Origin: Cellulosimicrobium terreum
GTDB lineage: Bacteria > Actinomycetota > Actinomycetes > Actinomycetales > Cellulomonadaceae
Assembly (NCBI GenBank): GCA_014803435.1
Contig: JACYFD010000001.1
Coordinates: 806,001 to 870,000 of the forward strand
Length of the DNA stretch: 64,000 nt
Direction: 5' to 3'
Positions 1 through 8,937 of this stretch are shown piece after piece. A program made the position numbers and the translations under genes. The notes beneath the pieces were generated by a model. The model was not told the DNA's origin and did not search any database. It worked only from the letters and a program-made list of their open reading frames with translations. Every line of letters begins with the position of its first letter. The first letter of the stretch is position 1.

Positions 1-3000
1 CCGACGGGCGGCTACGACGGCCTGTACCTCCAGACCGAGGGCACGGGCGACCTGGGTGACGACCACGACGCGTCGGACGCGATCTTCGTCTACTCGAAGG
101 CCGCCGCCGAGCAGCTCGAGGTCGGCGACCACGTCGAGGTCACGGGCACCGTCTCGGAGTACTTCACGCTCACGCAGATCACGACCCCGGCCGGCGGCTG
201 GTCGGTGCTCGACGAGCCCGCCGAGGCCGTCAAGGCCGCCGACGTCGCGTTCCCCGCGGACGGCGCCGAGCGCGAGGCGCTCGAGGGCATGCTCGTCCAG
301 CCCGCCGGCGACTACGTGATCGCGGACAACTACGACACGAACTACTACGGCTCGTTCCTGCTCGCGGCGGGGACCGACCCGTTCCTCCAGCCCACCTCGG
401 CCGGTCGGCCGGGCAGCCCCGAGGCGGCCGCCGCGGTCGCCGACCGCTCCGCGCGCGGCGTCGTGCTGGACGACGGTGCGACGACGAACTTCAACAGCAC
501 GGCCAACAAGGGTGTCCCGCTGCCCTATCTCACGGGCGGTGCGCCGGCCCGGGTCGGGGCGGGCGTCACCTTCACGTCACCAGTGATCCTCGACTACCGC
601 TTCGACGCCTGGACGTTCCAGCCGCTCACGCAGCTGCAGGCGGGCGACGGCGGCAACGCCGACGAGGTCCAGCCGGCGACGTTCGAGGACACGCGCGAAG
701 ATGCTCCCGCCGACGTCGGCGGGGACCTGAGCGTCGCGACGTTCAACGTCCTCAACTACTTCACGACGACGGGCGACCAGCTCGCCGGGTGCCAGTTCTT
801 CACGGACCGTGAGGGCAACCCGATCACGGTGCGCACCGGCTGCGACGCGCGGGGCGCGGCGGACGCCGAGAACCTCGAGCGCCAGGAGACCAAGATCGTC
901 GCCGCCATCGACGCGCTCGACGCCGACGTGGTCGCGCTCATGGAGATCGAGAACTCCGAGCCGTTCGGCAAGGACCGCGACCAGGCCCTGTCCGACCTGG
1001 TCGACGCGCTCAACGACGCCGCCGGAGCGGACGAGTGGGCGTTCGTCCCCTCCCCGGCCGCGGTGCCGGACGAGGAGGACGTGATCCGCCTCGCCTACAT
1101 CTACCAGGTGGACGCGGCCGAGCCGGTCGGCGAGTCGCAGATCCTGCTCGACGACCCAGCGTTCGGCAACGCGCGCGAGCCGCTGGCACAGGTGTTCCAG
1201 CCGGCGGGCGGTGTCTCCGAGGGCGACGGGTCGACGGACGACGACGTGCTCGTCGTCGCGAACCACTTCAAGTCGAAGGGTTCGGGCTCGGGCGAGGACG
1301 CCGACCAGGGCGACGGCCAGGGTGCGTCCAACGCGTCGCGCGTGAAGCAGGCGACGGCGCTCGTGGGCTTCGTCGACGACGTCGCCGCGGACGCGGGCAC
1401 GGACAAGGTCCTGCTCGCGGGCGACTTCAACTCGTACTCGATGGAGGACCCGCTCGAGGTCCTGAAGGACGCGGGGTACACGGACCTCGGGGAGACGACG
1501 GGCGAGGAGACCTACCTCTTCGACGGCTACGTCGGCTCGCTCGACCACGTGTTCGCCTCGGCCGCCGCGGCCGACGCGGTGACGGGCACCGACGTGTGGA
1601 ACATCAACTCCGTCGAGCCCATCGCGAACGAGTACAGCCGGTACAACTACAACGCGTCGATCCTCTACGACACGACGCCGTTCCGGTCGTCCGACCACGA
1701 CCCGGTGCTCGTCGGGCTCGACCTCGGCGGCGACGTCGCGCCGGGCACGACGACGATCGACCTGCTCGGGATCAACGACTACCACGGTCGTATCGAGCCG
1801 TACGTGACGAACCCGACCACCGGGGTCGTCACGAACAACACGCTGTCGTTCGCCGGGACGGTCGAGCAGCTGCGTGCGCAGAACCCCGAGGGCAGCGTCT
1901 TCCTGTCCTCGGGCGACAACATCGGCGCCTCGCTCTTCGCGTCGGCGTCGCAGCAGGACCAGCCGACCATCGACGTGCTGAACGCCCTGGAGCTCGCGAG
2001 CTCCGCGGTGGGCAACCACGAGTTCGACCAGGGCTTCGACGACCTCACCGGTCGGGTGGACGACGCGGCGGACTGGAGCTACCTCGGTGCCAACGTGTAC
2101 GACAAGGGCACGCAGAACCCGGCCCTGCCGGAGTACGACGTGCTCGACGTCGACGGCGTGCGCCTCGGCGTGATCGGCGCGGTGACGCAGGAGACGCCGA
2201 CGCTCGTGACGCCGTCGGGCATCGCGGACCTCGACTTCGGTGACCCCGTCGAGGCCGTGAACCGTGTCGCCGCGCAGCTCCAGGACGGCGACGAGTCCAA
2301 CGGCGAGGCCGACGTGCTCGTCGCGATGTACCACGAGGGAGCGGGGGCCGGCACGCCGGACGGCGCGACCCTCGAGGAGGAGCTCGCCGCAGGCGGCGCC
2401 TTCGCGGAGATCGTCGAGGACACGGACGCGTCGGTCGACGCGATCTTCAACGGGCACACCCACAAGCAGTACGCGTGGGACGCACCCGTCCCCGGTGACG
2501 AGACCCGCACGCGCCCGGTCATCCAGACCGGGAGCTACGGCGAGAACATCGGTCACGTCACCCTCGAGATCGACGACGCGACGAACACGATCACGGACTA
2601 CGACGTCGTCAACGTGCCCCGCACGGCGACGCCGTGGGAGCAGCTCGTCCAGACCTACCCGCGCGTCCAGGCCGTCAAGGACGTGCTGGACCCGGCGCTG
2701 GAGCAGGCCGAGATCATCGGTTCGCAGCCGGTCGGCGAGGTGTCCGCGGACATCACGACGGCGTTCACGGGCGGCTCGTACGTGAACGGTGTCTACGTGG
2801 GGTCCGGTCCCACGCCGACGACCGGTCGTGACGACCGCGCGTCCGAGTCCGCGCTCGGCAACCTCGTGGCGAACTCGCTGCGCGACACGCTCGCGAACCC
2901 GGACCGCGGCGGCGCCGACTTCGGCGTCGTGAACCCGGGCGGGCTGCGCGGCGAGCTGTTCCACGGCGACGACGGGGTGATCACGTACGCGGAGGCCAAC

Positions 3001-4020
3001 GCTGTCCTCCCGTTCGTGAACAACCTGTGGACCGTGACCCTCACGGGCGAGCAGGTCATCCAGATGCTGGAGGAGCAGTGGCAGACGGACGCGAACGGCA
3101 ACAGGCCGTCGCGCCCCTACCTGGCGCTGGGACTCTCGGACAACGTGTCGTGGACGGCGGCGTCGGCCGACCCCCTCGCCGCACCCGGTGACAACGTCTC
3201 CTCCGTCACGATCAACGGCGAACCGGTCGACCCGGCGGGCGAGTACCGCGTCGCGACGTTCTCGTTCCTCGTGACCGGCGGCGACAACTTCCGGGTGTTC
3301 ACGCAGGGCACCGACGCACGCGACTCCGGTCTGGTCGACCGGGACGCGTGGATCGCCTACCTCACGGACAACTCTGCGGAGGCGCCGATCGCGCCGTCGT
3401 TCGCACGGTCCCGCGTCGTCGTGGGCGAGCTGCCCGGTCCGGTCACGGCGGGCGAGGACGTGAGCGTCGAGCTCTCGCGCCTCGACCTCACGTCGATCGG
3501 GTCTCCGCAGAACACGGAGGTCTCGGGCTACCTCGTCCCGGCTGACGGCGAGTTCGACCCCGCGTCGCCGGGCGAGCCCGCGGGTACCGCGACGGTGACC
3601 GGCGGGGCGGCGAGCCTCACGGCCACCGTGCCCGACGACGCCGCGGAGGGCGCCTACGACCTGTGGGTCGTCGCGTCGCCGAGCGGGACCACCGCGCGCA
3701 TCCCGGTCACCGTGGAGGCGGGCGAGCCGTCCGGCGCCGTGCTCACCGACGTCGTCGTGAGCCCGCGCTGCATGGCAGGGAAGGTGTTCCTGGCCGTCAA
3801 GGCGGTCAACGGCGACGACGTCCCGGTGGACGTGCGGATCAGCACGCCGTTCGGGGAGCGCACGTTCGCCGGGGTCCGGCCGGGCGCTGCCGCCTACCAG
3901 TCGTTCGCGACGCGCGTGACGTCGGTCCCGGCAGGATCGGTGACCGTCGTCGGCTCCTTCGCGGACGGCACCGGGGTGAGCGAGCACCCCGTCGAGTTCG
4001 ACGCGTTCTCGTGCGGGTGA
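1..4020 (+). CDS. ExeM/NucH-type secreted nuclease fused to 5'-nucleotidase (5' end missing)
   Basis: The reading frame is open from base 1, so the N-terminus with the expected signal peptide lies outside the window; 1339 codons are present. In order I see an OB-fold-like nuclease accessory region (about 1-100), an endonuclease/exonuclease/phosphatase domain starting at VATFNVLNYF (about 246-575) with the SDHDPVLVGLD terminus, a metallophosphatase 5'-nucleotidase domain (about 583-870; GINDYHGR, GNHEFD, NGHTHK), the 5'-nucleotidase C-terminal domain (about 925-1130), and an Ig-like tail. Known relatives hydrolyse extracellular DNA and then dephosphorylate nucleotides, giving nucleosides and phosphate. 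No LPXTG signal is seen at the C-terminus, so it is probably released or held by its tail domain. A GC-rich hairpin follows the stop. Confidence 0.9.
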   Translation, partial: PTGGYDGLYLQTEGTGDLGDDHDASDAIFVYSKAAAEQLEVGDHVEVTGTVSEYFTLTQITTPAGGWSVLDEPAEAVKAADVAFPADGAEREALEGMLVQPAGDYVIADNYDTNYYGSFLLAAGTDPFLQPTSAGRPGSPEAAAAVADRSARGVVLDDGATTNFNSTANKGVPLPYLTGGAPARVGAGVTFTSPVILDYRFDAWTFQPLTQLQAGDGGNADEVQPATFEDTREDAPADVGGDLSVATFNVLNYFTTTGDQLAGCQFFTDREGNPITVRTGCDARGAADAENLERQETKIVAAIDALDADVVALMEIENSEPFGKDRDQALSDLVDALNDAAGADEWAFVPSPAAVPDEEDVIRLAYIYQVDAAEPVGESQILLDDPAFGNAREPLAQVFQPAGGVSEGDGSTDDDVLVVANHFKSKGSGSGEDADQGDGQGASNASRVKQATALVGFVDDVAADAGTDKVLLAGDFNSYSMEDPLEVLKDAGYTDLGETTGEETYLFDGYVGSLDHVFASAAAADAVTGTDVWNINSVEPIANEYSRYNYNASILYDTTPFRSSDHDPVLVGLDLGGDVAPGTTTIDLLGINDYHGRIEPYVTNPTTGVVTNNTLSFAGTVEQLRAQNPEGSVFLSSGDNIGASLFASASQQDQPTIDVLNALELASSAVGNHEFDQGFDDLTGRVDDAADWSYLGANVYDKGTQNPALPEYDVLDVDGVRLGVIGAVTQETPTLVTPSGIADLDFGDPVEAVNRVAAQLQDGDESNGEADVLVAMYHEGAGAGTPDGATLEEELAAGGAFAEIVEDTDASVDAIFNGHTHKQYAWDAPVPGDETRTRPVIQTGSYGENIGHVTLEIDDATNTITDYDVVNVPRTATPWEQLVQTYPRVQAVKDVLDPALEQAEIIGSQPVGEVSADITTAFTGGSYVNGVYVGSGPTPTTGRDDRASESALGNLVANSLRDTLANPDRGGADFGVVNPGGLRGELFHGDDGVITYAEANAVLPFVNNLWTVTLTGEQVIQMLEEQWQTDANGNRPSRPYLALGLSDNVSWTAASADPLAAPGDNVSSVTINGEPVDPAGEYRVATFSFLVTGGDNFRVFTQGTDARDSGLVDRDAWIAYLTDNSAEAPIAPSFARSRVVVGELPGPVTAGEDVSVELSRLDLTSIGSPQNTEVSGYLVPADGEFDPASPGEPAGTATVTGGAASLTATVPDDAAEGAYDLWVVASPSGTTARIPVTVEAGEPSGAVLTDVVVSPRCMAGKVFLAVKAVNGDDVPVDVRISTPFGERTFAGVRPGAAAYQSFATRVTSVPAGSVTVVGSFADGTGVSEHPVEFDAFSCG

Positions 4021-4045
4021 ACGCGCGCGACGTCTAGGTGATGCT

Positions 4046-4079
4046 GCGGCCCGGGTTCCGTCCGACGGACCCGGGCCGC
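4046..4079. terminator. GC-rich hairpin after the nuclease gene
   Basis: An 11-bp perfect stem (4046-4056 with 4069-4079) encloses a shorter self-complementary CCGT/ACGG core. It lies 26 nt after the nuclease stop and upstream of the next gene. There is no clear U-run, as is common in high-GC actinomycetes. Its terminator role is inferred from position. Confidence 0.55.
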
Positions 4080-4144
4080 GGTGCGTCGTCGTGCGACGGA
4101 CGGAGCCGCCCGGGGGCCTCAGGTTCCGCGGGTAGAGTCGAGGC

Positions 4145-4441
4145 GTGAGCAACGAGCAGTCCCCGGTGCCGGACGAGGTCGAGATCGAGGAGGTCGTCGA
4201 CCCGACGACGGTGCGTCGTGCACCGCGCTACCGCGCGTTCTTCACGGTGGGCGTCGTGCTCGGCATCGTGCTCGGCCTCGGGATCGGCGGTGCGTGGTTG
4301 CAGTCCGACGCCGTCGAGGGCGTGTTCAAGCCCGGCGTCTACTTCACCGTGATCCTCGTGTCGTGCACGGCGTTCGGCACCGCGGTGGCGGGTGTCCTCG
4401 CCGTGATCGCCGACCGGCGGAGCCTGCGCGGCCGCCGCTGA
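4145..4441 (+). CDS. Small two-helix membrane protein, unknown function
   Basis: This encodes 98 aa from a GTG start. An acidic N-terminus (DEVEIEEVVD) is followed by basic residues and two hydrophobic helices (about 32-52 and 64-86), ending in a basic RRSLRGRR tail. The topology suggests a small inner-membrane protein with both ends cytoplasmic. I do not recognise a functional family. It stands alone between two hairpins, so its context gives no pathway. Confidence 0.7.
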   Translation: MSNEQSPVPDEVEIEEVVDPTTVRRAPRYRAFFTVGVVLGIVLGLGIGGAWLQSDAVEGVFKPGVYFTVILVSCTAFGTAVAGVLAVIADRRSLRGRR

Positions 4442-4466
4442 GCCTGCCGGGCCCTGTCGCCTCGGC

Positions 4467-4485
4467 GACCTCGCACGGCGAGGTC
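4467..4485. terminator. Short hairpin between convergent small genes
   Basis: A 7-bp stem GACCTCG/CGAGGTC with a 5-nt loop lies just after the 4441 stop and overlaps the stop of the opposite-strand reading frame. It could serve both strands. There is no T-tract, so support is weak. Confidence 0.35.
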
Positions 4486-4892
4486 ACTGCGCCTCGGGGT
4501 CCCCGGGATGCCACTGCTCGCGGACGGCGGAGCGCAGACGCGCGGAGCGCGGCACGTCGAGGACGACCGTGACGATCCCCAGGGCCGTCGTGACCGCCAG
4601 GAGGAGCGCCACCGCCGCGTAGGGAAGGTCCTGCCAGCGGGCGAGGCCGGTGCCCGTGAGGCTCGTGAGGACGGTCGGCGCCAGGAGCCCGACCGCCACC
4701 AGCCACAGGAGCGCAGCCGTGGCGGGCGGAGACCAGGGCGCGAGCAGCTCGCGCGCCACGTCGTCGGCGATCGGGGCCGTGCGTCGACGGGCGGCGCATC
4801 GTCATGCCCACGAGGAACGCGCCGACCCCGGCGCCGCCGGCGACGGCGAGGACCACGCCCGCCCGACGGCGCCGCGGGCGGGTGCGATCCAC
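4484..4892 (-). pseudogene. Membrane protein gene, probably frameshifted
   Basis: Two overlapping frames on the minus strand each look coding over only part of the region. From a GTG at 4892 one frame reads MDRTRPRRRRAGVVLAVAGG and on to ...GAFLVGMTMRR, a basic N-terminus plus one hydrophobic helix with G/C third positions, up to about 4800. From about 4790 the protein-like sequence (TAPIADDVARELLAPW, then two more helices, ending WHPGDPEAQ) is in a different frame, blocked by a TGA at 4804-4802. One indel between about 4780 and 4804 would join them into a protein of about 135 aa with three helices. The alternative is a separate 91-aa protein from the GTG at 4759. Function is unknown. Confidence 0.5.
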
Positions 4893-4941
4893 CGGTGCAG
4901 GACAGGGGAGCGGGACGCCTCGATGCCGTGCCCGGCCCTGA

Positions 4942-5979
4942 TCACGCCGTGACGTCGGCGGCCACGACGACAGGGACGGAGGTGGTCGACGGTGCACCTG
5001 CGACGGGGGTGAGCCGCAGACGGACCCCGGACCGCAGACCGAGGGCGCGCGCCTCGGCGCGCGTCACGACGACGGACACCACCTCGTCGGCGGTCACGAC
5101 CTCTGCCCGGACCTCGAAGCCCACCCGGGTCGTGCGGGAGACGACACCCGTCACGGCGTCGTCGGCGCGCCCGTGCCCGACGGCGACGTCCCCCTCCGCG
5201 CCCGGTGCGCCGTCGGGCAGCACCTCGACGCGGATGTCGTGCGGGCGGACGAGCACCCCGCCGAGGCGTGTGACCGGGCCGAGGAAGCTCATGACGAAGT
5301 CGTTCGCCGGGCGGTCGTAGAGGTCGTCAGGGGTGCCGACCTGCTCGATGCGCCCCTCGTTGACGACGACGATCTCGTCGGCGACCTCGAGCGCCTCCTC
5401 CTGGTCGTGCGTGACGAAGACCGTGGTCACGGGGATCTCGTCGTGCAGGCGGCGCAGCCAGTCGCGCAGCTCCTTGCGGACCTTCGCGTCGAGCGCGCCG
5501 AACGGCTCGTCGAGCAGGAGCACGCTCGGGCGGATCGCGAGCGCGCGGGCGAGCGCCATGCGTTGCCGCTGGCCGCCCGAGAGCTGCGACGGGAGACGGT
5601 GGGCGAAGCTCTCGAGGTGCACGAGGCGCAGGAGCTCGTCGACCCGAGCGGCGACCTCGGCCTTGGGCGTGCGCCGGATCTCCAGCCCGAACGCGACGTT
5701 CCGCGCGACGCTCAGGTGCTTGAACGCGGCGTAGTGCTGGAACACGAACCCCACGTTGCGCTGGCGGGCGGGCAACCTCGTGGCGTCGCGGCCCTCGATC
5801 TCGATCGCGCCCGAGTCCGGCTGCTCGAGGCCGGCGACGACGCGCAGGAGCGTCGACTTGCCGCCGCCGCTCGGGCCGAGCAGGGCCGTGAGACGGCCCG
5901 TCGGGACGGACACGGAGACGTCGTCGAGGGCGACGAAGTCGCCGAAGGTCTTGCGGACGTTCCGGATCTCGATGCTCAT
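4942..5979 (-). CDS. cysA: Sulfate/thiosulfate ABC importer, ATP-binding protein
   Basis: A 345-aa protein from the ATG at 5979 ([15 protein letters not shown]). This start gives a 4-nt ATGA overlap with cysW upstream and removes an upstream frame extension that does not look coding. Visible motifs are Walker A GPSGGGKS (35-42), the ABC signature [15 protein letters not shown], Walker [13 protein letters not shown] and the switch histidine in [10 protein letters not shown]. The C-terminal 100 residues form a TOBE-like regulatory domain. It hydrolyses ATP at the inner membrane to drive sulfate or thiosulfate uptake with CysT, CysW and the lipoprotein encoded first in the operon. Last gene of the operon. 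Confidence 0.93.
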   Translation of the reverse strand: MSIEIRNVRKTFGDFVALDDVSVSVPTGRLTALLGPSGGGKSTLLRVVAGLEQPDSGAIEIEGRDATRLPARQRNVGFVFQHYAAFKHLSVARNVAFGLEIRRTPKAEVAARVDELLRLVHLESFAHRLPSQLSGGQRQRMALARALAIRPSVLLLDEPFGALDAKVRKELRDWLRRLHDEIPVTTVFVTHDQEEALEVADEIVVVNEGRIEQVGTPDDLYDRPANDFVMSFLGPVTRLGGVLVRPHDIRVEVLPDGAPGAEGDVAVGHGRADDAVTGVVSRTTRVGFEVRAEVVTADEVVSVVVTRAEARALGLRSGVRLRLTPVAGAPSTTSVPVVVAADVTA

Positions 5980-6797
5980 GAGGTGGCCTTCGGGGAGGAG
6001 TGGGTGTCGGGGCGCAGGAAGGTGACCGCGACGATGCACGCGACGGACACGGACGCGAGCAGGAAGGCGACGGCGAACGCGGTGCCCTGCTCGAAGTCCT
6101 GGTAGCGCTGCTCGACGAGGAGGGTGGACGTCTGGGTGCGGCCCTCGAAGTTGCCGGAGACGACCTTGACGGCGCCGAACTCGCCGAGCGCGCGGGCGAG
6201 CGTGAGCACGACGCCGTACACGAGCGCCCACCGGATCGCCGGCAGGGTGATGCGCCGGAAGGTCTGCCACCACGTCGCGCCGAGGCTCGTCGCGGCGAGC
6301 TCCTCGTCGGTACCGATCTCCGTCAGCACGGGCACGACCTCGCGGACGACGAGGGGGAGGCAGACGAACGCCGTCGCCATGACGATCCCCGGGGGCGCGA
6401 AGACCACCTGGAGCCCCGCGTCCTCGAGGGTGGGGCCGAACCACCCATCCTTCCCGTACACGAGGACGAGCGCGAGTCCCACCACGATCGGCGAGACGGA
6501 CAGCGGCAGGTCGAGCAGCGCGTTGAGCAGCGCCTTGCCGGGGAAGTCGTAGCGCACGAGCAGCATCGAGATCCCGACGCCGAAGACCGTGTTGATCACG
6601 ACGACCTGGGCGGCGACGGATGCGGTGAGCTGGAGGGCGAAGACCACGGACGGGTCGGTCAGGGCACGCACGAACGTCCCGAGGCCGTCCGCGAACGCGC
6701 CCTGGACGACGAGTGAGAGCGGCCAGCCGACGAGCAGGACGAGGTAGACGACCACGACGCCGCGCAGCGTGCGGCGCAGCCAGGGGGAGCTATCCAC
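5976..6797 (-). CDS. cysW: Sulfate/thiosulfate ABC importer permease CysW
   Basis: A 273-aa integral membrane permease with about six helices. The BPD-transport EAA loop reads [24 protein letters not shown], the contact site for the ATPase. The start at 6797 overlaps the end of cysT by 8 nt, and the stop overlaps the cysA start by 4 nt, so the three are translationally coupled. It resembles CysW rather than the related molybdate permease, because a second permease (CysT) and a sulfate-type binding protein are present. Confidence 0.9.
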   Translation of the reverse strand: MDSSPWLRRTLRGVVVVYLVLLVGWPLSLVVQGAFADGLGTFVRALTDPSVVFALQLTASVAAQVVVINTVFGVGISMLLVRYDFPGKALLNALLDLPLSVSPIVVGLALVLVYGKDGWFGPTLEDAGLQVVFAPPGIVMATAFVCLPLVVREVVPVLTEIGTDEELAATSLGATWWQTFRRITLPAIRWALVYGVVLTLARALGEFGAVKVVSGNFEGRTQTSTLLVEQRYQDFEQGTAFAVAFLLASVSVACIVAVTFLRPDTHSSPKATS

Positions 6798-7692
6798 GGC
6801 GGGCCACCTTGCGCTGGAGGAGCTGGATCGTCGCGATGACGAGCAGCGAGACCCCGAGCAGGACGGACGCGACGGCCGCGGCCTGCTCGGGCTGGCCGTT
6901 CTCGAGGTAGGAGAGGATGCGGACGGAACCGACCTCGGTGCGCATGGGCAGGTTCCCCGAGAGGAGCACGAGCGCGCCGTACTCGCTGATCGCGCGCGCG
7001 AACGACAGAGCGGCGCCCGCGGTGATCGCGGGGGCGAGCGCCGGGAGGATCACGCGCCGGAACGTCGTGGCCCGGGTCGCTCCGAGCGATGCGGCGGCCT
7101 CCTCGACGTCCCGGTCGAGCTCGGCGAGCACGGGCTGCACGCTGCGCACGACGAACGGGAGCGTGACGAACAAGAACGCGAGGAAGACGGCGGCCCGGGT
7201 GTTCGCGACGTCGACGCCCAGCGGGCCCGACGGGCCGTAGAGCGCGAGCAGCACGAGCCCGGCGACGATCGTGGGCAGCGCGAACGGGACGTCGATCAGG
7301 ACCTCGAGGACGCGCTTGCCGGGGAAGGAGTCGCGGACGAGGACCCACGCGATGAGCGTGCCCATGACGACGTTCACGGCCGTGACCGCGAGCGCCTGGG
7401 TGATGGTGAGCGTCAGTGCGGCAGCCGTCTGGGGCTGGGTGATCGCGGCGAGGAACGCCGGCCAGCCCCCGGTGGAGGTCTCGACCAGGACGGCGACGAG
7501 CGGCACGAGCGCGAGCGCGGAGAACCAGAGGAGCGCGACGCCGAGGCCGAGTCCGGAGGCGGCGGTGAGGCGGTAGGGCCCGTTGGGTGCACGACGGCGC
7601 GCGCGGCGGACCCGTGGCGCGCCGCGCCCGGACCGGCTCGGAGGGAGCTCGCGCTCCGTCCGGCCCGGCCGTTCAGCGAGGGTGGAGGACAC
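6790..7692 (-). CDS. cysT: Sulfate/thiosulfate ABC importer permease CysT (CysU)
   Basis: A 300-aa permease from a GTG at 7692, three bases after the binding-protein stop. An unusually long basic N-terminus of about 40 residues (many Arg and Pro) precedes six hydrophobic segments. The EAA loop reads VEEAAASLGATRATTFRRVILPAL. It pairs with CysW to form the heterodimeric channel. The extended N-terminus could partly be an over-called start, but no better-placed start codon with a ribosome-binding site was seen. Confidence 0.9.
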   Translation of the reverse strand: MSSTLAERPGRTERELPPSRSGRGAPRVRRARRRAPNGPYRLTAASGLGLGVALLWFSALALVPLVAVLVETSTGGWPAFLAAITQPQTAAALTLTITQALAVTAVNVVMGTLIAWVLVRDSFPGKRVLEVLIDVPFALPTIVAGLVLLALYGPSGPLGVDVANTRAAVFLAFLFVTLPFVVRSVQPVLAELDRDVEEAAASLGATRATTFRRVILPALAPAITAGAALSFARAISEYGALVLLSGNLPMRTEVGSVRILSYLENGQPEQAAAVASVLLGVSLLVIATIQLLQRKVARRG

Positions 7693-7695
7693 GGG

Positions 7696-8742
7696 TCACT
7701 GCTTCCCGGTCTCGGTCTGGATCTGCGTCACGAGACCCTCGTCGCCGAAGAACGTCGCGTTGGTGGCGTCCCAGCCGCCGAAGTCGTCGGCGATCGTGAG
7801 GAGCGTCGGCACGGTCGGGAACGGGTCGCTCGGGTCGTTCGCGCCCTCGACGTCGATGTCGACGTCGGCGGTCAGGGGCCGGAACCCCTTGCTCGCGAAT
7901 GCTTCCTGCCCCTGCGAGGTGAGGACGAAGTCGAGGTAGTCCTGCGCCTTCGGGTCGGCGTCGACCGTCACGGCGGCGGGGTTCTCGATGAGCAGGGTGG
8001 TGTCGGGGACGACGTAGTCGAACGTCTCGCCGTTCTGGCGCGCGAGGATCGCCTCGTTCTCGTAGGAGAGCAGCACGTCGCCCGTCCCGGAGGTGAACGC
8101 CGTCGTGGCGTCCCGCCCGCTGCCGGGCAGGGCGACCGCGTTGGTGAAGAACTTCCTCAGGTACTCGGTCGCGTCCTCCTCCGTGCCGCCGCCGGCGATC
8201 ACGGAGCCCCAGCCCGCGAGGATGTTCCATCGCGCGGAGCCCGAGGAGCCGGGGTTCGGTGTGACGATCTCGACGCCGGGCTCCACGATGTCGTCCCAGC
8301 CCTGGATGTTCTTCGGGTTGCCCTCGCGGACGATGAGGACGACGACGGACTGGCTCGCGATGCCGTTGTTCGGGCCGGCGTCCCAGTCGTCCGCGACGAG
8401 CCCGGCCTCGACGAGCCGGGTGACGTCGCCCTCGAGCGAGAAGTGCACGTAGTCGGCCTCGAGCCCGTCGGCCACCGCACGGCTCTGGTCGCCGGACGCG
8501 CCGTAGGAGGTCTCCCAGGTCACGCCCTGGCCGTCCTCGGTGTCGGCCCACAGCTCCTGGGCCGCGTCGTTCCCGGCCTTGGGCACGGCGAACCCGACGA
8601 GGGAGAGGGCCGTCGCCGCGCCTCCGGCCCCGTCCCCGGAGCCGCCGGACCCGTCCACGGCGGCCGGCGCGCAGGCGGTGAGGACCAGGGCAGTGGCTGC
8701 TGCTGCAGCCGCGAGGGTGATCGTCGTCCGGTGGCGTCGCAT
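7696..8742 (-). CDS. sbp: Sulfate-binding lipoprotein of the ABC importer
   Basis: A 348-aa protein from the ATG at 8742, chosen because an AAGGACGAG ribosome-binding site precedes it and the signal peptide begins there. The lipobox LTAC places the lipidated Cys at 24, so it is anchored outside the membrane. Family-typical stretches include SYGASGDQSRAV, PNPGSSGSARWNILAGW and DVLLSYENEA, matching periplasmic sulfate/thiosulfate binding proteins. First gene of the sbp-cysT-cysW-cysA operon. Its upstream region is shared with divergent purF; no confident sulfur regulatory site was identified. Confidence 0.92.
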   Translation of the reverse strand: MRRHRTTITLAAAAAATALVLTACAPAAVDGSGGSGDGAGGAATALSLVGFAVPKAGNDAAQELWADTEDGQGVTWETSYGASGDQSRAVADGLEADYVHFSLEGDVTRLVEAGLVADDWDAGPNNGIASQSVVVLIVREGNPKNIQGWDDIVEPGVEIVTPNPGSSGSARWNILAGWGSVIAGGGTEEDATEYLRKFFTNAVALPGSGRDATTAFTSGTGDVLLSYENEAILARQNGETFDYVVPDTTLLIENPAAVTVDADPKAQDYLDFVLTSQGQEAFASKGFRPLTADVDIDVEGANDPSDPFPTVPTLLTIADDFGGWDATNATFFGDEGLVTQIQTETGKQ

Positions 8743-8937
8743 CTCTCGTCCTTCGGTGGGGGCCCTGGGGCCGTCTCGTCGCCGTAACTTGAGGGTCACG
8801 GTCGGGTAAGTCGAGATTTAACCCCGCGTGCCCACGGACCGAAACCCCCGACTGCCTGATGAGACGACGTAACGCGTCCGCGGCGCTCTGGCCAGCGGCT
8901 TGGGTCCGGCGCCGGGCTCTGTGGGAGACTGAGGTAC
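8743..8937. promoter_or_regulatory. Divergent sbp/purF promoter region
   Basis: These 195 bases separate divergent sbp and purF and must hold both promoters. The middle (about 8785-8825) is AT-richer than its surroundings. I could not assign -35/-10 pairs or a known riboswitch with confidence. Confidence 0.4.

Noticed and set aside
577-4152. 1191-codon open frame opposite the nuclease gene
   Set aside because: Arg/Val/Asp-dominated antisense frame caused by high GC; the plus-strand product has clear domains.
4942-6444. cysA extended upstream to 500 aa
   Set aside because: The added segment is an Arg/Pro-rich out-of-frame reading of cysW; the ATG at 5979 gives the canonical ABC N-terminus.
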